Shown here: positions 55,460 to 64,000 of the stretch, in pieces
Layout of the letters: each line of letters opens with the position of its first letter
Position numbering within the stretch: position 1 is the stretch's first letter
NCBI GenBank assembly: GCA_041749535.1
Contig: JBGTBE010000108.1
Location: forward strand, 243,890 to 307,889
Direction of reading: 5' to 3'
DNA length: 64,000 nt
DNA from: JBBQZU01 sp041749535
GTDB taxonomy: Bacteria > Bacteroidota > Bacteroidia > Flavobacteriales_D > Cryomorphaceae
Notes under the pieces: model-generated
What the model was told of the DNA's origin: nothing
The model's input: only the letters and a program-made list of their open reading frames with translations
Database searches by the model: none
Made by a program: the position numbers and the translations under genes

Positions 55460-56257
55460 TTACTTTTTTCGAAATGTCTCACCAAATGAATTGTCGTAAT
55501 TGATGTAATATTCATCACCTGAAATAAGGCTACTTGTGTCAATACTCTTGCCATATCCAGTTCTCACAAGATTTCCAAATTTATCGAACACTTCATATTT
55601 CGTAAGGCTGGAGAAGTTAATGATAGCATCTACTTTTTTAGGTTCGAAACTCACACTTGGTACATTGGATTGAAAAGTAACGCTAGTGGAGTATCGCGGC
55701 TTGCCTGTATGATCTACTTGTTTGACTCTTACTTTGTTTTCTCCACTGTGCGGTGTTACATCAAATGCATATGTATTGCTATTTGATGATCCATCGCCTT
55801 GGACTTCTCCAACTTTAACCCATTTATTCCATCGAAATTGCTCAATGACAAAGGGTAAAGGGCCGCTCTCCTTTTCAGAAGTCCATTGAAGTCGATTTTT
55901 TTCTATACTTATGGATGTGATTTCAAAAGTACTATGAGGTTTGAGTGATTCTGGATTCAGAACAAGTGGCTGGCAACCGGATTTGTGTCGTAATGAGATT
56001 TCTACTGAGCTGCCTTTCTTAATATCGAGGATATTAAAATCGATGGCGAAAGCGCTGCTATTAATCTCATCACGGGTTATCCTTTCGTTCACCAAAACCT
56101 CGAAAATACAAAAGCCAACACCGTCTTGTGCAAAAGGGTTCTTGATGTACAAGTCTTTACCTTGGTATATTCCTGTAATGGTCATCGTTTCTTCTTGAGC
56201 AAATACTGACCCACAAACACTAATAAGGCACAGCAGTAGTAAGTATTGTTTTTTCAT
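55460..56257 (-). CDS. Secreted protein of unknown function
   Basis: A 265-residue protein with a clear signal peptide (YLLLLCLISVCGSVFAQ). The mature N-terminus (TITGIYQGKDLYIKNPFAQDG) is a motif found on uncharacterised Flavobacteriales secreted proteins. It is followed by two Ig-like/fibronectin-like segments (about 105-200). A C-terminal part (YEVFDKFGNLVRTGYGKSID) resembles a short type A sorting-like strand pattern. A conserved-looking pair of cysteines lies in the first half. It probably forms a unit with no neighbour; 38 nt upstream lies the end of a lipoprotein gene on the same strand. No enzyme motif is seen. Confidence 0.8.
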   Translation of the reverse strand: MKKQYLLLLCLISVCGSVFAQEETMTITGIYQGKDLYIKNPFAQDGVGFCIFEVLVNERITRDEINSSAFAIDFNILDIKKGSSVEISLRHKSGCQPLVLNPESLKPHSTFEITSISIEKNRLQWTSEKESGPLPFVIEQFRWNKWVKVGEVQGDGSSNSNTYAFDVTPHSGENKVRVKQVDHTGKPRYSTSVTFQSNVPSVSFEPKKVDAIINFSSLTKYEVFDKFGNLVRTGYGKSIDTSSLISGDEYYINYDNSFGETFRKK

Positions 56258-56295
56258 TCAGAACTTGGTGTAATAGGCGACTAAAGGTACAAATT

Positions 56296-56847
56296 CTATG
56301 ATGCGGGCAAATTGTTGTCTATTATGTCTGAAGACTCAGCGATACTTTGCATAATGATGGATCTTATCTTCACGACATGATCATGGGACATTTCCACCAA
56401 TGGATTGCTCTCAAACGAAAAGTTTCGATTGCCTACGTTAAAATTGGCGAAATAGTGATAATAGGTATATGTGCCATCTGGAAGGGAGAGGGTGTATAGT
56501 AGCTCATTTTCATTGTCAATCTCCAAGCCATACGTGAATATTCCCCTTTTGAGTTCCTCACTCTTCTCAAAGAGAGTAGGGCCGTCTTCAGTGATAAAGA
56601 AATCTATTCCGTTTCCAATGCTGACCTCAAGTCTGCCAAAGTTTGCATTCCAGAGTATGCTACAATTGCTTACCATACTATCTTCCAACATCAGCCTCAA
56701 GTTTATATCATATTGGCTGAGATCTACCGGCATATATTCGGAACTTGCTTTACCATCTTCCGGGCTCTGTGTATCGAGATTTATGCATGAGTATAATCCC
56801 TGTGCAAGAATTGTAAAGAACAAACCAAATCTGATCGTAGTTTTCAT
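56296..56847 (-). CDS. Predicted lipoprotein of unknown function
   Basis: A 183-residue protein with a signal peptide (FFTILAQGLYSC) whose C21 looks like a lipidation site. The mature part is beta-rich with aspartate/glutamate-rich turns (ITEDGPTLFEKSEELKRG, LPDGTYTYYHYFANFN). I do not recognise the family. It lies upstream of, and codirectional with, the secreted-protein gene (38-nt gap), so the two may be cotranscribed. It is divergent from the SDR gene. Confidence 0.7.
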   Translation of the reverse strand: MKTTIRFGLFFTILAQGLYSCINLDTQSPEDGKASSEYMPVDLSQYDINLRLMLEDSMVSNCSILWNANFGRLEVSIGNGIDFFITEDGPTLFEKSEELKRGIFTYGLEIDNENELLYTLSLPDGTYTYYHYFANFNVGNRNFSFESNPLVEMSHDHVVKIRSIIMQSIAESSDIIDNNLPAS

Positions 56848-56944
56848 AAACTATAGAAACGAAACTTTATACACACTGGTTACGAATGTGCAACTATCCA
56901 GGATTCGAAGTGGATTGTTTTCATTTTCTTGTTTACTTAGCGGT

Positions 56945-57742
56945 ATGGAGCGAATGAATATTTCACTTGATGGTAAAATTGCCTTAGTATCTGGGAGCAC
57001 ACAAGGGATTGGCAAAGCTGCTGCTATTCAGCTTGCAAAACAGGGTGCGACAGTCATTCTTTTAGCACGCAATGAGGAGAAATTACTTGAGGTAATTAAG
57101 GAGCTAAATGGAATATCCAATACTTCCCATAAGGCTTTCGTTGCTGACTTTAGCAGTAATAGCCAGGTTAAAGAAGCAGTAGACAAAGCACTTTTGGCTT
57201 TTAAACGCATAAATATACTAGTGAACAACACGGGCGGACCACCTTCAGGACGCGCTATTGATGCACGCGCCGAAGATTATATAACCGCATTTATGATGCA
57301 TCTTGTTAATAATCAAATTTTGACCAAGGCAGTGGTTCCGGGCATGATCGAAGCTGGATATGGGAGAATCATCAATGTTATTTCAACATCCGTAAAACAA
57401 CCCTTACCTAATTTAGGAGTTTCGAATACCATTAGAGGCGCAGTTGCGAATTGGTCTAAGACCTTAGCCAACGAATTAGGGGGTCAGGGGATTACGGTGA
57501 ACAATGTATTGCCCGGAGCAACAGAAACAAAAAGGCTTACCGATTTGGTGGCTAAAAAATCAGCAGAGACTGGTAAATCTGTTGGGGAACTCATCGCTGA
57601 TATGGGGCGTGCAGCCCCCGCAGGTCGTGTCGCTAGGCCAGAGGAAATAGCCAATGCGATAGGATTCCTTGCTTCTCCAGCCGCTTCATATATCAATGGA
57701 ATCAATTTGCCAGTAGATGGTGGAAGAACTTTGAGCTTGTAA
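56945..57742 (+). CDS. SDR-family oxidoreductase with altered catalytic motif
   Basis: A 265-residue short-chain dehydrogenase/reductase. The dinucleotide-binding GSTQGIGKA motif (about 18-26), NNTGGPPSG (in place of NNAG) and the C-terminal NGINLPVDGG are all present. The active site is unusual. Where classical SDRs have YxxxK, this protein has S-N-T-I-R, so the Tyr is Ser and the Lys is Arg. The long ORF extends upstream into the lipoprotein on the other strand, but ATG 56945 gives a standard SDR start. The substrate is unknown; related FabG-like sequences occur in Bacteroidota, but the 3-oxoacyl reductase role is not supported here. Confidence 0.88.
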   Translation: MERMNISLDGKIALVSGSTQGIGKAAAIQLAKQGATVILLARNEEKLLEVIKELNGISNTSHKAFVADFSSNSQVKEAVDKALLAFKRINILVNNTGGPPSGRAIDARAEDYITAFMMHLVNNQILTKAVVPGMIEAGYGRIINVISTSVKQPLPNLGVSNTIRGAVANWSKTLANELGGQGITVNNVLPGATETKRLTDLVAKKSAETGKSVGELIADMGRAAPAGRVARPEEIANAIGFLASPAASYINGINLPVDGGRTLSL

Positions 57743-57744
57743 TG

Positions 57745-58446
57745 TTAGGATGGCCCCACGAGAAGCTTAAATCCTTTGCCATGAATATTTAGAATTTCTA
57801 TTGAAGGCTCTTCCTTCAGATGCTTTCTAAGTTTGGCGATGTAGACATCCATACTACGACCATTGAAATAATTATCATCACCCCATATTGCGTTGAGGGC
57901 ATAGTTTCTCTCTAATACACCATTTTTATTGAGACAAAGCAGATGAAGCAATTCGTTCTCCTTAGTTGTGAGTTTCACTTCAGCCCCGTTTCTTCTAAGC
58001 AATTGTCGCTCAAAGTCGAAAACGTAAGACCCCAACTCATGACTCTTCTTTTCACTATTCGCTTCGCGAAAGGCATCTGTTCGCCGAATCACAGCATTAA
58101 TTCTCACGAGGAGTTCCTCCATTGAAAATGGTTTTGTGATGTAGTCGTCTGCTCCGAGGCTAAATCCCTTAAGCGTATCTTCCTTCATGCTTTTCGCCGT
58201 GAGAAAAATTATTGGAATTTCTTTGTTGATAGTTCTAATCTCCTTTGCCACCGTGAATCCATCTTTCACTGGCATCATTACATCTAGTATGACAAAATCG
58301 AATTGTTGTCGTGCGAAAGTTTTAAAGGCTTTCTCACCATCTTCACACAATATAGACTCAAAGCCTTTTGCTTGCAGATACTCCTGAAGAAGTGAGCCGA
58401 GATTTGGATCATCTTCTGCTAATAAAATTCGTGTTTTAGAATTCAT
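57745..58446 (-). CDS. OmpR-family response regulator
   Basis: A 233-residue regulator. The receiver domain has acidic residues E11-D13, phospho-acceptor D55 (VILDVMMP) and the switch lysine in DDYITKPFSMEEL. A winged-helix DNA-binding domain (about 135-230, with LTTKENELLHLL, GRSMDVYIAKLRKHL and ILNIHGKGFKL) follows. ATG 58446 is preferred to the GTG-started extension. It overlaps the upstream sensor kinase gene by 11 nt. Targets are unknown. Confidence 0.94.
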   Translation of the reverse strand: MNSKTRILLAEDDPNLGSLLQEYLQAKGFESILCEDGEKAFKTFARQQFDFVILDVMMPVKDGFTVAKEIRTINKEIPIIFLTAKSMKEDTLKGFSLGADDYITKPFSMEELLVRINAVIRRTDAFREANSEKKSHELGSYVFDFERQLLRRNGAEVKLTTKENELLHLLCLNKNGVLERNYALNAIWGDDNYFNGRSMDVYIAKLRKHLKEEPSIEILNIHGKGFKLLVGPS

Positions 58447-60007
58447 AATCGTATGGTAATTGAAGGGTGAATGTACTTCCTTTTCCAGGTTCACTTAGCA
58501 CAGTAATCGTGCCGTGGTGTTTCTCAACAATAATCTTTACATAGCTCAACCCAAGGCCAAAGCCTTTTATATTGTGAACATCACCGGTATGAACGCGAAA
58601 AAGTTTCTCAAATATACGTTGTTGGTCATCTTTTTTTATTCCAATCCCATTATCGCTCACTGAAATTGTGATGCTGGAGGCCGAATTGCGGGTTACTACC
58701 ACTATTTCTGGTCTGTGAGCTGTATACTTAATTGCATTGTCCAGTAGGTTGTATATCACATTTGTGAGATGTACTTTGTCGCCTTTTATAATTGCTTTTT
58801 CAGCATTCAGCGCTGTTTTTATCACGCCATTTTTTTGCGCTGCCTGAAGTTCTATGTTGTGAATTGCCGCCTTTATAACTTCATGTAAGTCTATACTGTC
58901 TCTGTTCATGGCAAGTTCGCCACGATCGAGCACAGCACTTCTCAAAACATTTTCTACCAGTACACCCAATCTTTTGTTTTCATCCTTGATCATCTTTACG
59001 AAATGATCAACTCGTGCTTGTGTGCCCGACATTACAGGATCTGAGAGGGCTTCACAGGCCAATGAAATTGTAGAAATAGGTGTTTTTAATTCATGGGTCA
59101 TATTGTTGATGAAATCATTTTTGATTTCAGAAACTTTTTTCTGCCGGAGTATAGTCCTTATTGTAAACCCAAACGCAAGAATAACAGTAAGCATGAAAAC
59201 TGCAGATGAGAACAGTAGCGGCCACAGTGTTTTGATTAGGTATGTATCTTGTTTGGGGAACCAAACCCGAATATAAACCGGGTCTTGCACCAGATCAGTA
59301 GGAAACAACCTGGACTTATAGCCTTGCGCTATAATCGATAAAAGGATTGACTCCGAATGGTGCGAATAGATCACCGGTTGGTCAAAGACATCGAATATAG
59401 AAAATTCGTAATGTGCTGTAATTCCGCCCACCTCATTAAGGCAACGCCGGAGTAAGGAATCCAAGTGTCCGTGGGTGTAATTGGAGAAAATATCCTGGTC
59501 TTCTTCTAGGGAAAGCATGCTTGAAATAAGCTCAGCAAGTGCGTTGGTTTGAGCCTCACTAAATCCAGAAAAATCATTAACGGGGCTGGGATCAAGAGTG
59601 GTTGTAAATGCGTTGTCATCATCTTCAATTCCAGAATCTTGAAATCTGGAACTGTACTGACTAGACTTAAATCTGAACGTAAAGTCACCCTCAGGACTGA
59701 TGTAAATTGTTGAGTCATTCTCATCACCTTCGCGCTTCAGGACAACTCCAGCCATTGGTCTCGCAGTTCTTAAACTATCAATGCTATGCAGTACTTGTTG
59801 CCCTATCCTGAATTTTTGCAATCGTATTGTTGCTGCTTCTTTCTCAAGTGCATGGTTGAAATCTGATAAGGCAATCTTTACGTTTCTTCTGAACTGTGCA
59901 TCTCGCAGGGCTATGGAATTTTTGATCCAAAACAACTGAATAGCGACCAATCCAAGTAGTGCTACACTTATAAGTACGATGAGTGCGGATATGTATGAAG
60001 TTCTCAA
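58436..60007 (-). CDS. Membrane sensor histidine kinase
   Basis: A 523-residue kinase with TM1 at about residues 7-27, a periplasmic sensor domain of about 230 residues and TM2 at about 260-283. The HisKA domain has phospho-acceptor H305 (NMTHELKTPISTISL). The HATPase domain has the N-box VIYNLLDNAIKYT, DNGIGIKKDD, FGLGLSYVK and GKGSTFTLQLP. The start is a TTG at 60007. The frame is closed by a TGA upstream (60014-60016) and no ATG precedes the first membrane helix, so the non-ATG start is well supported. Paired with the OmpR-type regulator by an 11-nt overlap. Confidence 0.92.
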   Translation of the reverse strand: MRTSYISALIVLISVALLGLVAIQLFWIKNSIALRDAQFRRNVKIALSDFNHALEKEAATIRLQKFRIGQQVLHSIDSLRTARPMAGVVLKREGDENDSTIYISPEGDFTFRFKSSQYSSRFQDSGIEDDDNAFTTTLDPSPVNDFSGFSEAQTNALAELISSMLSLEEDQDIFSNYTHGHLDSLLRRCLNEVGGITAHYEFSIFDVFDQPVIYSHHSESILLSIIAQGYKSRLFPTDLVQDPVYIRVWFPKQDTYLIKTLWPLLFSSAVFMLTVILAFGFTIRTILRQKKVSEIKNDFINNMTHELKTPISTISLACEALSDPVMSGTQARVDHFVKMIKDENKRLGVLVENVLRSAVLDRGELAMNRDSIDLHEVIKAAIHNIELQAAQKNGVIKTALNAEKAIIKGDKVHLTNVIYNLLDNAIKYTAHRPEIVVVTRNSASSITISVSDNGIGIKKDDQQRIFEKLFRVHTGDVHNIKGFGLGLSYVKIIVEKHHGTITVLSEPGKGSTFTLQLPYDYEF

Positions 60008-60014
60008 CTTACTT

Positions 60015-60022
60015 CAAAGTTA
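60015..60022 (-). promoter_or_regulatory. Possible -7 element immediately before the kinase start
   Basis: On the minus strand TAACTTTG matches TAnnTTTG only 7 nt before the TTG start of the sensor kinase. A transcript from it would be almost leaderless. No -33 element is found at normal spacing, so this may be chance. Confidence 0.3.
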
Positions 60023-60229
60023 CTTGGAGAGCGTGGGCTTTTACTCAGTGCTTAACCAATATTAACAATTGCTCTTATAGGTTTTTCTGTCTCTTGCGCA
60101 GAAGGATTTAAAATATGTGGATCACAATGTTCTATGACCATACCAAATACTCGTAAGTGTCATGGACCAGTGCTCGGATAATTGTTTATTTTTTCTTTAA
60201 GTGATCAATAATATCGAAATTCACGCCCT

Positions 60230-61675
60230 ATGGAGCGAATGCTAAACTACATTGACGGCAAATTCACGGAGCCTATTTCCGGAGAGTGGCTGGAAAACAT
60301 TAATCCGTCTCGTGCTGAAGTTTATTCTCTATTAGCAGACAGTGATGAGAGAGATGTGGCGCTGGCCGTTAAGGCCGCATCAGCAGCTTTTGATGGATGG
60401 TCACAGTTAAGGCCGCAGGATCGTTTTCACCACATGCTTAATCTCTCAAGAGGGATAGAAGCTAATATTGAAGCGTTTGCCAAAGCAGAAGCCATTGACA
60501 ATGGCAAACCGATTGGTTTCGCACGAAGTATAGACATACCTAGGGCTATAAGTAATTTCGAATTTTACGCATCAGCTACATTGCATTATGCAAGTGAGAG
60601 TCATTACACAGAGGGGCTGGGAATTAATTACACAATTAGAAGGCCACTGGGTGTAGTTGGTTGTATATCCCCATGGAACTTGCCTCTATACCTTTTCAGT
60701 TGGAAAATAGCCCCAGCTCTGGCTGCTGGAAATACAATTGTAGCTAAACCATCTGAGATTACACCCATGACAGCATTCATGCTCTCAAAAGTTGCCGATG
60801 AAGTTGGTTTCCCGAAAGGAGTATTGAATATTGTACATGGTCTTGGCACCAAAGCGGGCGAAGCCATTTCCAAACACCCTGAGATCAAGGCAATATCATT
60901 CACAGGTGGCACAGAAACGGGTAGACGGATAGTAAGTATTGCAGGTATGGAGTTTAAAAAACTCTCTTTGGAGCTAGGGGGCAAGAACCCAAATATCATT
61001 TTTGCAGATTGCGATTTTGATGAAATGTTGCGCACAACCGTGCGAAGCTCATTCTCGAACCAGGGACAAATTTGTCTTTGTGGCTCCAGGATATTGGTGG
61101 AGCGAAGCTTATATCCGAAGTTTATTGAGGCCTTTGTAGGGAAGGTAAAGCAATTAACTGTTGGTGACCCTCTTCAAGAATCCACCAAAACAGGCGCTGT
61201 GGTGAGTGAATCACATATGAATAAAATTTTAGGATACATCCAATTGGCGAAAGAAGAAGGAGGTAAAATTCTGTGTGGTGGTGAACGCGTTCGTCTTCCT
61301 CTTGCACTTGAGAAGGGCTATTACATTCAGCCAACAGTAATTGAAGGTCTGAGCCAGAGCTGCCGTACCAATCAGGAAGAGATTTTCGGCCCAGTGGTAA
61401 CTGTGGAGCCCTTCGACAATGATGATAAGGCATTGGAAGCAGCCAATGCTACTGACTACGGTCTATCCGCAACAGTATGGACATCCGATCTAAAAAGGGC
61501 ACACACTTTTGCAGAGAAACTTCAAGCTGGTATTGTTTGGGTAAATTGCTGGCTGGAAAGAGACCTTCGCACACCATTTGGAGGCGTGAAACATTCTGGA
61601 ATGGGGCGCGAAGGAGGGTTTGAAGCGATGCGATTTTTTACTGAACCAAAGAATGTATGTATTCGTTACATCTAG
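60230..61675 (+). CDS. Aldehyde dehydrogenase, probable aminomuconic/hydroxymuconic semialdehyde dehydrogenase
   Basis: A 481-residue NAD-dependent aldehyde dehydrogenase with the catalytic cysteine C282 (NQGQICLCG), general base E248 (SLELGGKN), cofactor motif FTGGTETGR and the oxyanion PWNLPLYL. The overall sequence, including NWWLERDLRTPFGGVK-like WVNCWLERDLRTPFGG, resembles muconic-semialdehyde and betaine-type dehydrogenases, and a 2-aminomuconate semialdehyde role is consistent with the dioxygenase and deaminase elsewhere in the window. Substrate assignment is inference. It is a stand-alone start; the next small gene begins 3 nt after its stop. Confidence 0.85.
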   Translation: MERMLNYIDGKFTEPISGEWLENINPSRAEVYSLLADSDERDVALAVKAASAAFDGWSQLRPQDRFHHMLNLSRGIEANIEAFAKAEAIDNGKPIGFARSIDIPRAISNFEFYASATLHYASESHYTEGLGINYTIRRPLGVVGCISPWNLPLYLFSWKIAPALAAGNTIVAKPSEITPMTAFMLSKVADEVGFPKGVLNIVHGLGTKAGEAISKHPEIKAISFTGGTETGRRIVSIAGMEFKKLSLELGGKNPNIIFADCDFDEMLRTTVRSSFSNQGQICLCGSRILVERSLYPKFIEAFVGKVKQLTVGDPLQESTKTGAVVSESHMNKILGYIQLAKEEGGKILCGGERVRLPLALEKGYYIQPTVIEGLSQSCRTNQEEIFGPVVTVEPFDNDDKALEAANATDYGLSATVWTSDLKRAHTFAEKLQAGIVWVNCWLERDLRTPFGGVKHSGMGREGGFEAMRFFTEPKNVCIRYI

Positions 61676-61678
61676 CAT

Positions 61679-62191
61679 ATGCCGGCAAGGAATTTCAAAT
61701 TATTTAAAACACTTTTGGTCTCAGTTGCTTTATTGAGCACATTGAATGGGTATTCCCAAATGGAGCCATTCCTTTTGCTTGAGAAAGCTGGAACCAAGCA
61801 CCGCATTCGGTACTATGTTGGAGACCCTATAACTTTCAGACCGCGATTCCAGAAGAATTTCAATGAAGCTACGCTGGTAAAGCTAAGCGACTCTTCGTTT
61901 TATGTTAACCAATATACCGAGTTCATTCTCACCGATGTTGATGCGCTTTTGGACAGAAGTAAAGTAAAGTCGTTTCGGAACATGGGTAAGGGTATATTCC
62001 TTGCCATTCCTGCTATGTTTCTTTTTTCTGCTGCCAATAACGCATTCAATACGGGTCGCTCACCACTAATAGATAAAGAAGTATATGCCATCGCTGGAGT
62101 TTTTGCAGCAATTGGAGGCGCTTGTTATCTCTACAAAGGCAAGAGATACAATATGGACGGGCGCTGGCGCATTATTGTTGTTGATCATTGA
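61679..62191 (+). CDS. Small secreted or membrane protein, unknown
   Basis: A 170-residue protein with a signal peptide (LLVSVALLSTLNGYSQ). The mature part opens with MEPFLLLEKAGTKHRIRYYVGD. A hydrophobic helix at about residues 102-120 (GIFLAIPAMFLFSAANNAF) and a second near 133-152 (YAIAGVFAAIGGACYLY) suggest membrane attachment at the C-terminal half. I do not recognise the family; similar proteins occur as uncharacterised Flavobacteriales entries. It begins 3 nt after the ALDH gene and could be cotranscribed with it. Confidence 0.7.
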   Translation: MPARNFKLFKTLLVSVALLSTLNGYSQMEPFLLLEKAGTKHRIRYYVGDPITFRPRFQKNFNEATLVKLSDSSFYVNQYTEFILTDVDALLDRSKVKSFRNMGKGIFLAIPAMFLFSAANNAFNTGRSPLIDKEVYAIAGVFAAIGGACYLYKGKRYNMDGRWRIIVVDH

Positions 62192-62201
62192 AATAGTCAG
62201 C

Positions 62202-62230
62202 TTGCGCTTTACGAACTTTGCATAAGTTTG
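62202..62230 (+). promoter_or_regulatory. Predicted rpoN promoter
   Basis: TTG (62202-62204), 18-nt spacer and TAAGTTTG (62223-62230), giving a leader of about 40 nt. Good match to the Bacteroidota promoter. Confidence 0.5.
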
Positions 62231-62274
62231 TTGAAAGGCACATAATTGGTAGAATATAACGTTACAGGAATACA

Positions 62275-63732
62275 ATGTTAAAGCAAGGATTACATCAAAA
62301 ACTTCTTCAGAAACTTTCGCCTCAGCAAATTCAGCTGATGAAACTTCTTCAGGTACCAACAATTGAACTAGAACAAAGAATAAAGGAAGAACTTGAAGCT
62401 AATCCGGCACTTGAAGAAGGCAATGAATACGAAGAAGCTGCTGATGAGAGTGATTCGGAGTCAGATTGGGAAGAAGACGAAAGAAGTGAGGCAGAGAAAG
62501 AATTCGACTTTTCAGAATTTATGGACGATGATGAGACTCCAGCCTATAAATTGTCAGTTCAAAACAAAGGTGCCGATGATGAAGAGAAAACAATGCCATT
62601 CGCATCAACAGCTACCTTCAGGGACCAACTAATGCAGCAATTGGGCTTGCGAAAAGTAACAGATAGACAGGAGCAATTGGCTAAAACCATCATAGGAAAT
62701 CTTGATGACGACGGCTATCTGAGAAGGGATTTAGACAATATTGTAGACGATCTTGCTTTTTCGCAAAACACACACACTTCGAGCACAGAGCTCGAAGAAG
62801 TGCTCAAAATTATCCATGGTCTTGACCCAGCAGGAATAGGAGCACGCACATTGCAAGAATGTTTGCTTCTTCAGTTGGTACGCAAAGACAATCACTATCC
62901 ATCTGTACGTATTGCCACAGAAGTGATTGAACATCATTTCGAATCTTTTATAAAGAAGCACTATGACAGAATTACCAAGCGCCTCGACATCAGCGACGAA
63001 GACTTGAGTGTTGCAGTCTCAGAAATTACAAGACTCAACCCAAAACCTGGCAATAGCTCCACTGACAGTCAGAAGAGCATGGAACACGTGGTGCCAGATT
63101 TTTTGCTCAGTGCAGATGATGATGACTTGAAGCTTTCGCTCAATGCTAGAAATGCTCCGGAGTTGAAAGTAAGCCATGGTTATAAAGAGATGCTCCGAGG
63201 TTATACCCAAGCTACCAAGCACGATAAGAAACAGAAAGAAGCTGTGCTCTTCGTGAAACAGAAAATTGATGCAGCAAAGTGGTTCATTGACGCAATCAAA
63301 CAGAGACAGCAAACCCTTTTGCTCACCATGAATGCCATTATGGAGTTTCAGCGGGATTATTTTGTTACTGGTGACGAAACAAAGTTGCGCCCAATGATTT
63401 TGAAAGACATCGCGGAGATTGTGGGACTAGATATTTCAACTGTTTCGCGTGTTGCGAATAGCAAGTATGTTCAAACACCATATGGCACATTTTTGCTCAA
63501 AAGCTTTTTCAGTGAATCTTTGTCTACAGATAGTGGGGAAGAGGTATCTACAAGAGAAGTGAAAAAAATACTTCAGGATGCAATTTCTGCTGAGAACAAG
63601 CGAGAGCCTCTCACAGATGAGAAACTCACTGAATTACTCAAAGATAAAGGATACAATATTGCACGGCGCACCGTGGCCAAGTACCGAGAGCAACTTAATA
63701 TTTCTGTAGCAAGACTTCGAAGGGAGATTTGA
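62275..63732 (+). CDS. rpoN: RNA polymerase sigma-54 factor RpoN
   Basis: A 485-residue sigma-54. Region I starts LSPQQIQLMKLLQVP and EELEANPALEEG, an acidic linker (about residues 55-85) follows, then the core-binding domain (GNLDDDGYLRRDL, LDPAGIGARTLQECLLLQL), the helix-turn-helix (IAEIVGLDISTVSRVANSKYVQTPYGTF) and the C-terminal RpoN box ARRTVAKYREQL. Complete and of typical length. It acts with AAA+ activators (none in the window) to transcribe -24/-12 promoters. The following membrane gene begins 5 nt after its stop. Confidence 0.97.
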   Translation: MLKQGLHQKLLQKLSPQQIQLMKLLQVPTIELEQRIKEELEANPALEEGNEYEEAADESDSESDWEEDERSEAEKEFDFSEFMDDDETPAYKLSVQNKGADDEEKTMPFASTATFRDQLMQQLGLRKVTDRQEQLAKTIIGNLDDDGYLRRDLDNIVDDLAFSQNTHTSSTELEEVLKIIHGLDPAGIGARTLQECLLLQLVRKDNHYPSVRIATEVIEHHFESFIKKHYDRITKRLDISDEDLSVAVSEITRLNPKPGNSSTDSQKSMEHVVPDFLLSADDDDLKLSLNARNAPELKVSHGYKEMLRGYTQATKHDKKQKEAVLFVKQKIDAAKWFIDAIKQRQQTLLLTMNAIMEFQRDYFVTGDETKLRPMILKDIAEIVGLDISTVSRVANSKYVQTPYGTFLLKSFFSESLSTDSGEEVSTREVKKILQDAISAENKREPLTDEKLTELLKDKGYNIARRTVAKYREQLNISVARLRREI

Positions 63733-63736
63733 TGGT

Positions 63737-64000
63737 ATGAGGAGAATGGCAATAACCATATCAACTGTATTTCATCCGTTGATAATGCCATTGGCTTGTT
63801 TTTTCTTGGCATATCAGTTTGATTGGTACCTGCGCGGAACTACTGAGCCGAATGTGTTAAGAATTACACTCTTCGTGGTTGCGATAAGCACAATTGCTTT
63901 TCCCGGTTTGAATATGTTGTTGTTAAAATGGTATGGTGTAGTGAGCTCCCTGGAGATGCCAAGCAGGGCAGAACGCATCGCTCCTTTTTTATCCACGCTT
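63737..64000 (+). CDS. Integral membrane protein, 3' truncated by window end
   Basis: The frame is open from ATG 63737 to the last base with no stop, and is 5 nt past rpoN. The visible 88 residues begin MRRMAITISTVFHPLIMPLA and contain two to three hydrophobic helices (STVFHPLIMPLACFFLA, LFVVAISTIAFPGLNMLLL). The segment SLEMPSRAERIAPFL is a charged loop, perhaps diagnostic of an uncharacterised Bacteroidota membrane family. A PAP2-like identity is only a suspicion. Cotranscription with rpoN is likely. Confidence 0.7.
   Translation, partial: MRRMAITISTVFHPLIMPLACFFLAYQFDWYLRGTTEPNVLRITLFVVAISTIAFPGLNMLLLKWYGVVSSLEMPSRAERIAPFLSTL

Noticed and set aside
56471..56944. N-terminal extension of the SDR ORF
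   Set aside because: It overlaps the lipoprotein gene on the other strand and precedes a standard SDR start at ATG 56945.
56944..60241. Identical 13-nt start context (TATGGAGCGAATG) before the SDR and ALDH genes
   Set aside because: Short enough to be chance; flanking bases differ and no further repeat is visible.

Overview
The window is chromosomal DNA of a Bacteroidota bacterium, most likely Flavobacteriales; the order is an inference and nothing here fixes a genus. The supporting signs are type IX secretion (T9SS) sorting domains of both kinds, a PorP/SprF protein, PD40/OmpA envelope proteins, SBBP and HYR surface proteins, an ECF sigma/FecR/TonB-receptor locus, LytS/LytTR signalling, a type-B SdhCAB complex, a SUF operon ending in DUF59 and DUF2480 genes, and promoter-like TTG-N18-22-TAnnTTTG elements. 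I saw no insertion sequence, prophage, CRISPR array or rRNA. It reads as core chromosome with secreted-protein genes interspersed.

Layout. 0-13 kb is an envelope region: a 5'-truncated PD40/tandem-OmpA protein, 3-hydroxyanthranilate dioxygenase, then four genes joined by 4-nt overlaps (tandem-repeat surface protein, type B T9SS cargo, PorP/SprF, TPR/PD40/OmpA protein), facing a 1287-residue SBBP/PKD cargo protein. 13-24 kb holds a PurF-like amidotransferase, the complete minus-strand SUF operon (sufA-B-C-D-S-E, DUF59, DUF2480), thiL and a conserved helical protein. 24-31 kb holds a propeller sensor kinase with two LytTR regulators, a small lipoprotein, a possible small ORF ending at a terminator, and aminopeptidase P. 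31-40 kb holds sdhCAB, a small membrane protein, an ATP-dependent DNA ligase with its exonuclease partner, an aminomuconate-deaminase-like RidA protein and an AcuI-type reductase.

40-46 kb is a cell-surface signalling locus: ECF sigma factor, FecR, STN-type TonB receptor, a second FecR and a probable 49-residue protein. 46-50 kb has an aldo/keto reductase, the Lhr-type helicase and PdeM nuclease that complete the ligase-associated repair set, and a fructosamine-kinase-like protein. 50-56 kb has a CAU-anticodon tRNA, a large HYR/T9SS type A protein, tRNA-Ala(GGC), a 0.67-kb gene-free stretch and two secreted unknowns. 56-64 kb has an atypical SDR, an OmpR-type two-component system, a muconic-semialdehyde-type ALDH, a secreted unknown, rpoN and the start of a membrane protein.

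How the parts connect. Three enzymes of 3-hydroxyanthranilate (kynurenine) breakdown are scattered at about 2.7, 38.7 and 60.2 kb. The four-part Lhr-MPE-Exo-Lig repair set is present but split into two pairs about 8 kb apart. Several start codons were moved from the longest ORF to a better-supported ATG, and a few genes appear to use TTG or GTG.
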